From Methanolinea sp. (GTDB taxonomy: Archaea > Halobacteriota > Methanomicrobia > Methanomicrobiales > Methanospirillaceae): 64,000 bases of DNA. A program made the position numbers and the translations under genes. Location: NCBI GenBank assembly GCA_030019395.1, contig JASEES010000006.1, positions 18,653 through 82,652 of the forward strand, in the 5' to 3' direction. Positions 24,372-33,564 of this stretch are shown in pieces. The notes beneath the pieces are model-generated. The model was not told where the DNA came from and searched no databases. It saw nothing but the letters and a program-made list of their open reading frames with translations. The first letter of the stretch is position 1. Every line of letters starts with the position of its first letter.

Positions 24372-24728
24372 CCGGGTTTCCCGTCACTCATTGCTCCGGA
24401 AGAGTACCGAAGGTTTTTTCAGAAAAACCCTCTCGTCTATCCTTTATCGCTACTCCAGCGGAGCCGGCTTTTTTATCCAGCGAAAAGGTGCTCCCTGCTG
24501 TTTTGAGCAGGTCGTGAGAATCGAAGGAGGGACTTTTTGCCCCGCACCCTCGCACAAGGATTGCCCCGCCGCCGCTGAAGCCCACGTCCCGGCGGCACTC
24601 CTCCTGATCAATTCTATACAAAAATGGCATTCCTTTATTGGATTAACCAGCCCCGGCCTTGCGGGAGGCTGGAAAGAAATCCTGCCCTTCACACACCAGA
24701 AATGACAAATGGAAAAAGGGGATAAGGG
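24372..24728. other. Non-coding stretch with several hairpins
   Basis: A terminator-like hairpin (GGTTTTT, 4-base loop, AAAAACC) lies at 24412-24429. Further stems are CCTGCT/AGCAGG at 24494-24511 and GCCGCC/GGCGGC at 24568-24596. No credible protein is seen. A structured RNA cannot be excluded, but I cannot name a class. Confidence 0.4.
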
Positions 24729-25850
24729 TCAGTCCACGGTGGATGCGTCCTTCTCGATCTCGTCGACGAGTTCGGATCCGGTCTTTTTCCTCGTCCTGCT
24801 GATATCTTTTAAATCCTCGACCGATATCTCTGTCTTCACCGAGGTGTCCATCTCCCGGAGGATCTCCTTCACCTCGTCGGCTGTCGGGATTGTCCCGAGG
24901 ATATCTGCTTCAGGGACGCCTGCGGGGGCCATTCCCTCCTCACCACCACCGCCCTCCTCGGATGCGCCCAGGAACCGTGCGGCCTGCTTCATGAGGGTCG
25001 AGACCTCGAACGGGAAGATGATCTTTGTTGCCTGCCCGTCAGCCATGGTCTTGAGCGCATCGAGCGAGAGGACGGTGATCGCCCTGCGGTCGAGGGGCCG
25101 TGCACCGACCGAGAGGATGCGCAGCGACTGCGCCTCTCCCTGTGCCTGCAGGATACGAGAGATACGTTCCCCTTCAGCCCTGAGGACCTTGCTCTGCCGA
25201 TCACCCTCGGCCTCGAGGATCATGCTCCTCTTGGTTCCCTCCGCCTTGAGGATGGCAGACCGCTTCTCGCCGTCCGCACGCAGGATGGCCGCACGCCGGG
25301 CCCTCTCGGCAGCCGTCTGTTCTGTCATGGCCTGCTTGACAGCCCCGACGGGATCCACCTCCTTTATCTCAACGCGCTCCACCTTGACACCCCACTGGTC
25401 GGTCTCCCGGTCAAGGATATCCCGGAGCTTCGTGTTGATGATGTCCCGGTTATAGAGGATCTCGTCCAGTTCCATGTCGCCGATGATACCGCGGAGGCTC
25501 GTCTGGGCGAGGGCAACCGTTGCCATCCGGTAGTTGGCCACCTCGAAAAATGCCTTTTCCGGGTCTATGACCCTGATGTAGACGATGGCATCAACGTTGG
25601 TCGGTGAGTTGTCCTTTGTAATGACTTCCTGCGAAGGTACATCCATGACCTGCGTGCGCAAATCCATCTTCACGACGTTCGTGATCAGGGGGAAAACCCA
25701 GCGGAACCCGGGATTCATGCGGCCGGTATAGCGTCCGAGCCTGATGGCAAGCCCCTGCTCGTAGGGCTGGATGATGACAACCCCCCGGGCGAAGATAATC
25801 ACGATCGCAATGATCAGGAAAAACGTTACAAGCGTCTCGATAACTGCCAT
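24729..25850 (-). CDS. SPFH/stomatin-like membrane protein
   Basis: The 373 residues have an N-terminal membrane helix (about 5-30), a Band 7/SPFH domain (about 35-230: PYEQGLAIRLGRYTGRMNPG, then QEVITKDNSP) and a long Ala/Glu/Arg coiled coil. A Gly-rich linker and acidic tail follow. It would scaffold membrane microdomains or quality-control proteases. The start at MAVIETLVTF is 5 bases after the NfeD stop, so the pair is an operon, as is common for stomatin/NfeD. Confidence 0.92.
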   Translation of the reverse strand: MAVIETLVTFFLIIAIVIIFARGVVIIQPYEQGLAIRLGRYTGRMNPGFRWVFPLITNVVKMDLRTQVMDVPSQEVITKDNSPTNVDAIVYIRVIDPEKAFFEVANYRMATVALAQTSLRGIIGDMELDEILYNRDIINTKLRDILDRETDQWGVKVERVEIKEVDPVGAVKQAMTEQTAAERARRAAILRADGEKRSAILKAEGTKRSMILEAEGDRQSKVLRAEGERISRILQAQGEAQSLRILSVGARPLDRRAITVLSLDALKTMADGQATKIIFPFEVSTLMKQAARFLGASEEGGGGEEGMAPAGVPEADILGTIPTADEVKEILREMDTSVKTEISVEDLKDISRTRKKTGSELVDEIEKDASTVD

Positions 25851-25855
25851 GTGTA

Positions 25856-26314
25856 TCACACCTTTTCAACAACCACGTGGACCCCCTCGGACGCGATAAT
25901 CCTGACCGTCGCGCCCGCGGGAATCTCGCCGTCCCTGCTCCGGGCACTCCATTCCTGTCCGGACACAACGACCTTTCCGGAGAGGTCCGCGGGAGTCACC
26001 CTGCGGATGACACGCCCTTCCCTGCCCACGAGCGAATCCCTGCTGATCGTCACCGGGGCGGCATCCCCCGGGTTGATCCGGCGGTACAGCCAGATCGTGA
26101 CGAGCGAGACGATAACTGCGGAGATGACCCCTGCGACGAGTCCAAGGGGCCCGGAGAATATATCGACTCCAAGGAGGATCATCGCCCCGAGGATGATCAT
26201 CACTGTTCCCGGTACCGCGATGAAGAAGCCCGGGTTCGAGGCCTCGATCACAAGGAAGATCGTTCCAAGGATGATCAGGATCCAGCCAAACGAGAGGCCT
26301 ACCAGCTCGACCAT
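25856..26314 (-). CDS. NfeD-family membrane protein
   Basis: The 152 residues start at MVELVGLSFGWILIILG and contain about four membrane helices. A C-terminal OB-like NfeD domain follows (REGRVIRRVTPADLSGKVV, then ATVRIIASEGVHV). It is the short form without the protease half. It precedes and partners the stomatin gene. The long frame starting upstream (26500) is not hydrophobic and is rejected. Confidence 0.88.
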   Translation of the reverse strand: MVELVGLSFGWILIILGTIFLVIEASNPGFFIAVPGTVMIILGAMILLGVDIFSGPLGLVAGVISAVIVSLVTIWLYRRINPGDAAPVTISRDSLVGREGRVIRRVTPADLSGKVVVSGQEWSARSRDGEIPAGATVRIIASEGVHVVVEKV

Positions 26315-26477
26315 AAAGGAACTATTGCCCGATGAGAAGAAAATACCACCACCCGGGGGGAAAAGTGCTTTATTTCCGGAAAGTCGGGAAGTGGGCCTTC
26401 CGGCAGGGAAACGGGCAGCCATTCCGGGCGGAGTATTCCGGTAACTTAAAATTTTTCCCGGTCGAAAAATGTGCACT

Positions 26478-27065
26478 ATGAGCGAGTCTGTCCTGAACAA
26501 GATACGTGGTTTCCTCTTCAGCCCCTCACTCTCGTTCCGGAGGGCAAAGGACGAGGAAGCGGGAGATACTATTACCTACCTGATCATCCTTGCCGTATTC
26601 TATTCCCTCATGGGTACCCTCCTGACCGTCCTTGAGATCTCCATTCACCCCTTTGCGGTACTCTCCTCTCTCCATCCCGGTCCGGCTGAAGCGCTCCTGA
26701 TCGTGTCACTGATAGTCGTTATCCTCGTGTTCACTCTCATCATGGCAGTTGTCTTCGGTCTCTTCCTCCATATCTTCGTGTACCTCGTCGGTGGCAGGAA
26801 AGGTGTCTGGCAGACGGAAAAGGCCGTCTTCTACTCTCTCACACCGGTGTTCGTTCTCGGGTGGATTCCCCTTATCGGCATAATCGTGGGTGGTATCTGG
26901 TCGATCGTGCTCGGGGTTATCGGGATCCGCGAACTACAAGGTGTATCGGATACAAAAGCTGCCATTGCCATGATTGTTGCCATCGTAATTGCAGCAGTTA
27001 TTGCCGTTGTCATACTCGGGGCCATGCTGTTTGCGGTCGTATCGAGCATCCGGATGACAGCGTGA
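26478..27065 (+). CDS. Yip1-family membrane protein
   Basis: About 195 residues with five hydrophobic segments. The N-terminus LNKIRGFLFSPSLSFRRAKD and the motif EKAVFYSLTPVFVLGWIPLI fit Yip1-domain proteins of archaea. The physiological role is unknown. It is divergent from NfeD and ends convergent with the DUF89 gene, with A8-CAG-T6 between them. Confidence 0.8.
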   Translation: MSESVLNKIRGFLFSPSLSFRRAKDEEAGDTITYLIILAVFYSLMGTLLTVLEISIHPFAVLSSLHPGPAEALLIVSLIVVILVFTLIMAVVFGLFLHIFVYLVGGRKGVWQTEKAVFYSLTPVFVLGWIPLIGIIVGGIWSIVLGVIGIRELQGVSDTKAAIAMIVAIVIAAVIAVVILGAMLFAVVSSIRMTA

Positions 27066-27076
27066 GGGTACCCTCC

Positions 27077-27093
27077 AAAAAAAACAGTTTTTT
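27077..27093. terminator. Bidirectional terminator
   Basis: Eight A, three bases, then six T lie between the stops of the Yip1 gene and the DUF89 gene. This gives a T-run in both reading directions. Confidence 0.6.
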
Positions 27094-27111
27094 AGCCGGG
27101 GATCTCTTCTC

Positions 27112-27969
27112 TCAACTCACCCGGAGCATTGCCACTTTCTTCCCCCGGGGGACGCCCACCTCGTCCGCGATGGGGTCACACTTGACGGCCATCAGGTATG
27201 CAACCGGGGGAAGCCCGCTGTATTCGGAGAGTGACTCGTAATTTGCCATTCCCTTTGAAATGACGATGGTGCAGGTGTCCATGGCCCGGGCAAGGTCATC
27301 GGGCATGCAGTCGAGACGGACACCAAGTTCGCACCCGCATCCCGTCGTGGTGACGAGGGAGGCAAACTTCTCCATGTGCACATCATTCGCATCGGCACGC
27401 GTGGCATCGTTGAGAATCGGTTCGTCACGGACGGCAACCGTGATCTCCGATCCCCGCCGGGACAGGTACTCGACGAGGAGGCGGTCAAAGACGATCTCCC
27501 CGCAATTGTCGGTGAAGTAGACGACGCGGTCCGTGAGCGGCAGGATCCGGTCGGTATCGTCGATGAAGAGCCCCTCTGCAAATTCATGCTCGAAATAACG
27601 CGCAAAGTCCGGTTCAACGGAATGGGAAAGGACTCCGAAATCAAAGGTGTTGCCGATGACGGCCGCGGTCACGAAGTCCCGGAAAGACTTTAAGCGCGGT
27701 CTGACCGTCCTGCAGACCTCCAGAGCCTTTTTCGTGCTCTCTTCCTTGAGGGCGGAAAAGGGGTCCCGCGTCCCGAGCATCCCGTATGCATGCCGGTGGA
27801 GAGCGCTTGCAACCTCCGGGTGCAGGAGGGGCCTCTCTTTGAGGTCGTTGAGCATCCGTTCACATTCATCCCGGACTCTCCTGGAGAGAGCCGGGTCTGC
27901 GTTGCAGAGTGTGCACTCGAGGGAGACACGCGAGAGGAGGCAGGGGAAACAGCGCGGATCCCATCTCAT
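27112..27969 (-). CDS. DUF89/ARMT1-like metal-dependent phosphatase
   Basis: The 285-residue protein has N-terminal CFPC and CTLCN cysteines and a phosphatase core: YFTDNCGEIVFDR (Asp/Asn metal ligands), VRDEPILNDAT and VISKGMANYESL. DUF89 enzymes dephosphorylate damaged or side-product sugar phosphates. The N-terminal Cys cluster is typical of the methanogen subgroup. It is followed downstream on its own strand by the shared terminator. Confidence 0.88.
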   Translation of the reverse strand: MRWDPRCFPCLLSRVSLECTLCNADPALSRRVRDECERMLNDLKERPLLHPEVASALHRHAYGMLGTRDPFSALKEESTKKALEVCRTVRPRLKSFRDFVTAAVIGNTFDFGVLSHSVEPDFARYFEHEFAEGLFIDDTDRILPLTDRVVYFTDNCGEIVFDRLLVEYLSRRGSEITVAVRDEPILNDATRADANDVHMEKFASLVTTTGCGCELGVRLDCMPDDLARAMDTCTIVISKGMANYESLSEYSGLPPVAYLMAVKCDPIADEVGVPRGKKVAMLRVS

Positions 27970-27993
27970 GGCTGCACCAAAAAGTATCGTTCA

Positions 27994-28067
27994 TGGGGCC
28001 ACCGCGATTTGAACGCAGGTCAGAAGACCCCCAGTCTCCTAGGATGGCCAGGCTACCCTATGGCCCC
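27994..28067 (-). tRNA. tRNA-Pro (anticodon GGG)
   Basis: On the minus strand the acceptor GGGGCCA pairs with TGGCCCC. The D stem GGGT/ATCC, anticodon stem GGAGA/TCTTC (one G-T pair) with loop CTGGGGG, and T stem CTGCG/CGCGG with loop TTCAAAT complete the cloverleaf. The discriminator is A and CCA is not encoded. The anticodon GGG reads CCC and CCU. A TATA-like GCAATATATC lies about 45 bases upstream (28111-28120). Confidence 0.88.
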
Positions 28068-28393
28068 GGATCAGATGGAAGGGAACGTGCATTTTCCAGC
28101 CCGGGAAGCTGATATATTGCCGTTCAAAACCCAAAATGTCACCATTCTGGGCTGTAACATGTATGGAAGGGATGCGTAATAAAATATCCCATCGGAAATT
28201 TTATTGGGAAGGCATCTATCGGGAAAATTCCGGTCGCAGCGGTTATACCGCACGTCCTGACAGGGTTCTCATGGCTCGTGCAATGGGAAAACGGGTGTCC
28301 GGTGATCAGGAATAACAACAAAAAGGATGAATACACAATAGATCATTCTTGCAGGTAAGGGGTGGCAAAGCGGTCCCTGACGGTGAGTAACAC
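28068..28393. other. Intergenic region between tRNA-Pro and the Roadblock gene
   Basis: It holds the tRNA promoter and, at about 28177-28204, an 8-bp inverted repeat (AATAAAAT and ATTTTATT). No gene is seen. Confidence 0.45.
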
Positions 28394-28753
28394 ATGCTGA
28401 AGGAGAAGGTAAAAGCATACATTGAGAAGGTGCGGGCAATCGACGGAGTCAAGGGATGTGCCCTCGTCTCCCGCGACGGAATCATGCTTGGCCAGTCGCT
28501 GGAGAGGGATTTCAATGAGCCCTGGCTTGCAGCCATGTGCGCCACCCTCTTTGCCTCGGCCGAGTCTGCATCAGGGATTCTGAAGATGGCCCCGCCTGAA
28601 TATGTCTGCGTCCACGGTGGTGCACATTCCCTCGTCGTGCTCGGGGCAGGTGACAAGATACTGATCGTTGTCGTGGCGGAAAGGGGTTTTGAGCACTCGC
28701 CCGGCGCCCGGATGCTCGAAGTCATTGCCAGCGAGATCGGGGGGTCTTTCTGA
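28394..28753 (+). CDS. Roadblock/LC7-domain protein (119 aa)
   Basis: The alpha-beta Roadblock fold is visible: VKAYIEKVRAIDGVKGCAL, VSRDGIMLGQSL and KILIVVVAERGF. Such small proteins usually dimerise and regulate GTPases or signalling enzymes. It ends 2 bases before the receiver gene, so the two are co-expressed and may interact. Confidence 0.78.
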   Translation: MLKEKVKAYIEKVRAIDGVKGCALVSRDGIMLGQSLERDFNEPWLAAMCATLFASAESASGILKMAPPEYVCVHGGAHSLVVLGAGDKILIVVVAERGFEHSPGARMLEVIASEIGGSF

Positions 28754-28755
28754 AT

Positions 28756-29394
28756 ATGTACACCATCATGGTCATCGATGACAGCCCCTTTATCGTCGAT
28801 ATCTTCGTGACGATGCTCCAGAGGGGGGGCTACCAGACGGTTGCCGCATACGGCGGCCAGGAGGCACTCGACCTCCTCCAGACCGTGAAACCCGACCTCA
28901 TCCTCCTCGATATCATGATGGAACCCATGGACGGCTGGGAGACCCTGATGCACATCAAGAATGACCACAGGATCAGGGATATCCCTGTCATCATGCTCAC
29001 CGCCAAGCAGCTGACCCCGAACGAGGCGCAGGAATACGGTATCTACATCGAGGATTATATCATGAAGCCCATCACCCACAAGGAGCTCTACGAGGCTATC
29101 GAGGCCCAGCTGAACCGCAGGAGGGTACTCGAAAAGGATCTCGAGATGGCACGGGAAGCAGGGGTCGATGAGGCAGTCATCCAGAACTACAAGCGCCTGC
29201 AAAGGAGCATCGATATCAACAAGCGCCTCCTCAAGATACTCGAAAACACCTACCGCACGAGCGAGGCAAGGGAAGAAGAAGGGGAAGATGATTTTTCCAT
29301 GGCGATCCGCAACATGGAAATGAACGTCCGGTACCAGGAAGAACAGCTGAATTCGCTGCGATCCTCGTTCATGAACAGGACTGCCTCTGCGTGA
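28756..29394 (+). CDS. CheY-like response regulator with C-terminal coiled coil
   Basis: The 212 residues have a complete receiver (about 1-120): acidic pair in VIDDSPF, phosphoacceptor Asp in LILLDIMMEP, a Thr in MLTAKQ and Lys in IMKPI. From about 125 to the end it is a charged coiled coil, with no DNA-binding output. It therefore probably signals by protein contact, perhaps with the upstream Roadblock protein. Confidence 0.85.
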   Translation: MYTIMVIDDSPFIVDIFVTMLQRGGYQTVAAYGGQEALDLLQTVKPDLILLDIMMEPMDGWETLMHIKNDHRIRDIPVIMLTAKQLTPNEAQEYGIYIEDYIMKPITHKELYEAIEAQLNRRRVLEKDLEMAREAGVDEAVIQNYKRLQRSIDINKRLLKILENTYRTSEAREEEGEDDFSMAIRNMEMNVRYQEEQLNSLRSSFMNRTASA

Positions 29395-29449
29395 AATGGT
29401 TGATCGGGGCGCAGGCGCGACCGGCACCCGGATCATTCCTGTTCCCCTG

Positions 29450-30118
29450 CTATTCTTTCAGAATCCCGGCCTCGAGTGCAACTTCCCGTGTCCGCCTGAG
29501 TGCAGCGATCGCATCCTCTCTCTTCTGGTCCACCGCATGGGACCGGGCAAACTCAAGGAATCTCTGGCATGTCTCTCCTGGGATCTTTTCCCCGGCATGC
29601 CTGCAGACAAGCGCGTACGTCCTCTCGGGAAAGTAGAGTGACCGGGCAGAAGCGAGGAGTTCCTGTTCCTCGGTTCCCGTGATGATACCCGCGTTCCGTG
29701 CTTCCCGCAACGTGCAGCGGATGTTGATGAGCGGCTCGGAGAGGGCACAGTAGGTCTCGGGGTCGTAGACGAGTGCGACCTCGTCGTCGGAGACGAGCCT
29801 GCCGTCCCGGTAAAGCCTGTAGATGAGGCCGACACCCTCCATTCCGAGCGTGTGGAGCTCCGAGGCACGGAGTGCGCCCATGCTCGAGGCACCGATGACA
29901 CGGATGCCCTGCGAGAGGGCGGCAATGATCTCGCGGTGACCAACCGCACACTCCTGGAAGAAAACACCGTCGATGAGCGTGATGATGCGGGCACCCCCGG
30001 CAGCTGCGGAGGTGATATCGCCCCGGGCAGCGGGCGGACGGTAGTCCGCGGCAACGATCCGTCCGGCAACGGACCGGTCACAGCTGGGACCGAGAAAAAC
30101 GACGATTCCGTGCGTCAC
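29450..30118 (-). CDS. tfuA: TfuA-like protein
   Basis: The 222-residue partner of YcaO in methanogens helps install thioglycine in the McrA subunit of methyl-coenzyme M reductase. Family features are GIVVFLGPSCDRS at the start, GVFFQECAVGHREI and GASSMGALRASEL. The GTG start (30118) is chosen because the N-terminus then begins at the conserved strand; an ATG at 30154 is possible. It overlaps the 3' end of ycaO by 41 bases, consistent with one transcript. Confidence 0.88.
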   Translation of the reverse strand: MTHGIVVFLGPSCDRSVAGRIVAADYRPPAARGDITSAAAGGARIITLIDGVFFQECAVGHREIIAALSQGIRVIGASSMGALRASELHTLGMEGVGLIYRLYRDGRLVSDDEVALVYDPETYCALSEPLINIRCTLREARNAGIITGTEEQELLASARSLYFPERTYALVCRHAGEKIPGETCQRFLEFARSHAVDQKREDAIAALRRTREVALEAGILKE

Positions 30119-31292
30119 GGCACCTTCCCCCTGCCCTTTGCGGGTCCATTGCATAGACTTCGAGGCCCGGGACGATGACCCTGACGACGGGAACCCCTAT
30201 TTCGGGCCGTGTCAGGTCAACGACGATAACCCGCTCCATGCCGGCACGGCGGATCCGATCGAGCGCGATCCTGATATCAGAGAGGAAGTCGTCGGTATCG
30301 AAGGAGGGGATTTGGTCAAACGGCTCCTCGGATTTCCCGTCGAACCAGTATGCGTTCATCCTCCGGACCCTCTCGTATCCCGCCCTGCGCCTGAGATCGG
30401 CAGTATCCGTATCCTCCCGGGCGCCGTGGATCTGGGTCAGGCGGCTCTGGGCCACTTCCGTCAGGGCCCGGAGGAGGGCTATCCGGGCACTCGTGTGGGT
30501 GCCCATCCCGATGGTGAGGAGGGCCGGGTCGCGGAGCTGCAGGTCGTCGGAGACCGCGGCGAAAGTGGGGATGCCAAGGTCGCTCGTGATATCCCTGACG
30601 TGGACTTCGACCTGTGCGGATGCGAACCGGGAGAGGAGACTGGCCGGGAGGGAGTCCCCGATTGCCGTGACACGGGGGCCCGTGTCCCTGCTCGCCTCGA
30701 CGAGTGACCACGCATCGCGCTCGATGACCTCCATGAGGGCATGGAACACTGCCTCCTCGAGCGTGTTTCCGGACGCAAGGCCGTTTGTCGATGTCCTGAA
30801 GAGCTGCGGGTATGTTTCCGGCAGGGGGTGGAAGACGGCACTTGCCGGAACGAGGATCTCCTCTTCCTGAAGGATATCGTAACCGGCAATCCAGGGAATG
30901 GTCATCCGGGGGTCCTTCCCCCGGGGAAGGATGAGATCGGCAGGGTCGAGGGCAGGGACATCGCCGGCGACGTCCGGGTACCGGGCCAGCGGGAGGGTGG
31001 TGCCGGGCGGGACTTCGGCGGAGTACCGCTCGATGCCCTCCATGATAGCCGATACGCGTGCCTCCGTCGGGGTAGCCCCCTTCCCGTTGTACACGGAGAT
31101 CGCACCCCTCCCGGCCGTTGGCCGGATGCTGGAAAAGACCGGGATGCCAAGCCTGTCGAGGTTCGTGATGTCGGCGACCCTCGTGATACCTGCGGCGGGA
31201 AGCGCCTTTTCCACGCGGGCGAGAGTCTCCTCGGGCGAAGTCGTCCTCTGGGTCTCGTTGTTGTACAATTTCTTGCAGGGTCGGAGGATCAT
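30078..31292 (-). CDS. ycaO: YcaO-domain protein, methanogenesis marker 1
   Basis: The 404-residue ATP-dependent enzyme activates peptide backbone amides and, with TfuA and a sulfur donor, forms thioglycine in McrA. Typical methanogen YcaO traits are SPEETLARVEKALPAAGITR, the ATP-site segment EARVSAIMEGIERYSAE, and a C-terminal Pro-poor tail. The start MILRPCKKLY fits the family better than the ATG 63 bases upstream. The gene marks the organism as a methanogen or close relative. Confidence 0.92.
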   Translation of the reverse strand: MILRPCKKLYNNETQRTTSPEETLARVEKALPAAGITRVADITNLDRLGIPVFSSIRPTAGRGAISVYNGKGATPTEARVSAIMEGIERYSAEVPPGTTLPLARYPDVAGDVPALDPADLILPRGKDPRMTIPWIAGYDILQEEEILVPASAVFHPLPETYPQLFRTSTNGLASGNTLEEAVFHALMEVIERDAWSLVEASRDTGPRVTAIGDSLPASLLSRFASAQVEVHVRDITSDLGIPTFAAVSDDLQLRDPALLTIGMGTHTSARIALLRALTEVAQSRLTQIHGAREDTDTADLRRRAGYERVRRMNAYWFDGKSEEPFDQIPSFDTDDFLSDIRIALDRIRRAGMERVIVVDLTRPEIGVPVVRVIVPGLEVYAMDPQRAGGRCRDARNRRFSRSQL

Positions 31293-31424
31293 CGTCACGT
31301 CACAGTACTCCCGTATGTGCAGGATCCGTTGCTGTACATGTGTGAAGGATGGCACTTATGCATTCCTTCCCGGCAGCGGGTTTCATCCGGGAAGGAGGGA
31401 TCCGCTGTCAGCCGCGAGAATGAC

Positions 31425-32780
31425 CTAGATGTGGAGCAGGTAGGGAAGGAGTACGAGTGCAAGGAGCATCACCACCATGACGGAGGAGACCAGGGAGACG
31501 ACGGGAATAGCGTATTTCGAGAGCCCCCACCGCTCGAAGAGCCTCTCGACTCCCTCCTTGAGGATGTATCCCCCGTCCAGCGGCACCATCGGGATGGCGT
31601 TGAATATTCCGACGTTGATGTTGATCCAGGCACACCAGAAGAGGACATGGACCAGTCCCCAGAATCCCGGGAATGGTTCTTCGTAGAACCGGGTTTCGGG
31701 CGTCTCGAACGCCAGTACACGCAGTGCCTGGCCTGCGGCAGTGGGGTCGAAGGGTATGGTGAGGAAACGGATGAGGCCGGGGAACGAGAGGCTCTCGCGG
31801 ACCCCCTCCTTGATGGCAGCGCCGTCGTAGTACGAAATACCCATGAACCCTGAGTGATGCAGTCCCAGTTCTTCCGGCCATTCGGACAGGACGAGTGCAT
31901 AGTCCCTGACCTCCCCCCCGGCATCGAGAGTGAGGGTCACCTGGTCACCGGGCCGCGTGGCGTTCAGGATGCGGGAGACGTCGTCCCGGCTCGCAACCGG
32001 AATGCCGTTGACCGCCGTGATGACGGAGGGTGCGGGGACTCCCGCGTCCCATGCCGAGTAGTTCTTGTACACCCCGGCGATGACCGGGTTTCCCGTCGGG
32101 ACGACCATGCCGAAGAGGAGGATGAGTGCGACAAAGCAGATCGTCCCCACCACGATGTTGTTCGTGATACCGGCCCCGAACATGCGGATCTTCGGCATGC
32201 CACGGGACTTCTCGAGTTCCTGCTCGTCCGGCTCGACAAAAAACCCGATCGGGATGACGGCGACGAGTGCCCCCATGCTCCGCACGGTAATGTTCTCCAC
32301 GCGGCAGAGGATCCCATGTCCCCACTCGTGGATGGCAATCGTCAGGACGAATGCAAACCAGACCGCGACCGTGGACGGGACGTACTCGTTGATCCCCGGG
32401 ATCAGGAAGATGTTCTGGGGTGCATAGATTCCCGTCGGTTCCGGCCGGAAAAGGAACGTGAGACGGACGGAGAGGAAGAGGATTGCAGCGATACCGGCCG
32501 AGATGATGGCGACCATGACGACGCCGAGCGTTGCATAGACACGGAGGATTGGTGTATACCGGATATACCTGTCAAAGAACCCGACCCGGTCCGTCTTTAT
32601 GGCAAGCACCGGTCCATAGAAGACGATCGAATCCCATACTGACTTTTCACGTGTCCCTTCTTCGGGAAACGCGATCCTGTCGGCCTTCTCCCTCTCGTAT
32701 GCGGCCTTCCGGAGGTAGATGTAACCGGCTGCCACCGTGTAGAGGAGGATTGCAAGGACGACCCAGAAGAGCCAGTGCAT
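31425..32780 (-). CDS. Site-2 protease family membrane metalloprotease
   Basis: The 451 residues have several membrane helices. The zinc motif HEWGH is near residue 152, and the third ligand region is MVPLDGGYILKEG near 402. A PDZ domain (about 248-305, VPAPSVITAVNGIPVASRDD) lies between them. It would cleave substrates within the membrane. The catalytic motif order matches archaeal S2P homologs. It is a single gene lying upstream of ycaO on the same strand. Confidence 0.9.
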   Translation of the reverse strand: MHWLFWVVLAILLYTVAAGYIYLRKAAYEREKADRIAFPEEGTREKSVWDSIVFYGPVLAIKTDRVGFFDRYIRYTPILRVYATLGVVMVAIISAGIAAILFLSVRLTFLFRPEPTGIYAPQNIFLIPGINEYVPSTVAVWFAFVLTIAIHEWGHGILCRVENITVRSMGALVAVIPIGFFVEPDEQELEKSRGMPKIRMFGAGITNNIVVGTICFVALILLFGMVVPTGNPVIAGVYKNYSAWDAGVPAPSVITAVNGIPVASRDDVSRILNATRPGDQVTLTLDAGGEVRDYALVLSEWPEELGLHHSGFMGISYYDGAAIKEGVRESLSFPGLIRFLTIPFDPTAAGQALRVLAFETPETRFYEEPFPGFWGLVHVLFWCAWININVGIFNAIPMVPLDGGYILKEGVERLFERWGLSKYAIPVVSLVSSVMVVMLLALVLLPYLLHI

Positions 32781-32869
32781 TCCCTTATATTACGCGGGAA
32801 ATCTACATAAAAGTGTGGAAGGCAGAGAGGTTCGGAAAAACCAGCTGTAAAAGTATCCATTTACCGGTT

Positions 32870-33508
32870 TTAGAGAAATTTCAGGAGATCACGCTGTTCC
32901 GCCCGGGCAAGGATAGTCCTCGTCGTCTCCCAGCTTTTACGCGCGATGGGCGGGATCTCCCCCTTTTCTTCGAGGTACCTCTCGAGGAACCGGATGGTGA
33001 CAGGGTCGGACGGGTACCCGCTCCCGAACGATCCCCACTCGTCATGGAGGCGGTGGATCATGCTGTCCCGCTCCACCTTGGCAACGATGCTTGCGGCGGA
33101 GACTGCCGGGTGCTGCCTGTCGGCATGGTGGCAGGAGACGACCCGGCAGGGAACCGAGAGGAACCCGGTCACCATCCCGCCGTAGCGGGAGGCGTTCACG
33201 TCGCAGGCATCGACCACGGCGACTGATGGTGCGAGCATCGAGATGACGGCCGCGTGGCTCCGTGCAATCAGTGTGTTGAGACCGATCCCGCGCCCGTCGA
33301 TCTCGGCTGGCGAGAGCGAGAGGACTGCAACCGGGAAGGAGCGGCGGATCTCGCCGGCGAGTGCCTCGCGCCGTTGCGGTGAGAGCTCCTTTGAGTCCCG
33401 CACACCGAGGTCCGCGAGGTCTTCTTTTTTCCCGCACCCGACAGCAGCCACGACGAGGGGTCCCAGTACCGCGCCCTTGCCCGCTTCATCGACCCCGCAG
33501 AGCATCAC
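32870..33508 (-). CDS. rnhB: Ribonuclease HII
   Basis: The 212-residue enzyme removes RNA from RNA-DNA hybrids. Catalytic acidic residues are in GVDEAGKGAVLGPLVVA (Asp, Glu), VVDACDVNA (Asp) and, near 135, the family's AASIVAKVERD with its Asp. The first codon may be one of two adjacent ATGs (33508, 33505). It is divergent from trkA with 56 bases between them. Confidence 0.95.
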   Translation of the reverse strand: MMLCGVDEAGKGAVLGPLVVAAVGCGKKEDLADLGVRDSKELSPQRREALAGEIRRSFPVAVLSLSPAEIDGRGIGLNTLIARSHAAVISMLAPSVAVVDACDVNASRYGGMVTGFLSVPCRVVSCHHADRQHPAVSAASIVAKVERDSMIHRLHDEWGSFGSGYPSDPVTIRFLERYLEEKGEIPPIARKSWETTRTILARAEQRDLLKFL

Positions 33509-33564
33509 GTACTACAGGTGCAGCCCGCAAAATATTTGAATGCCGATGGTGGTAACCCGTACGC

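Noticed and set aside
24388..24630. 80-codon minus-strand frame in the hairpin-rich gap
   Set aside because: No start signal and no family-like segments; the DNA forms hairpins instead.
31854..32642. 262-codon plus-strand frame opposite the site-2 protease
   Set aside because: Extreme Asp/Arg content typical of antisense to a GC-rich membrane protein gene.
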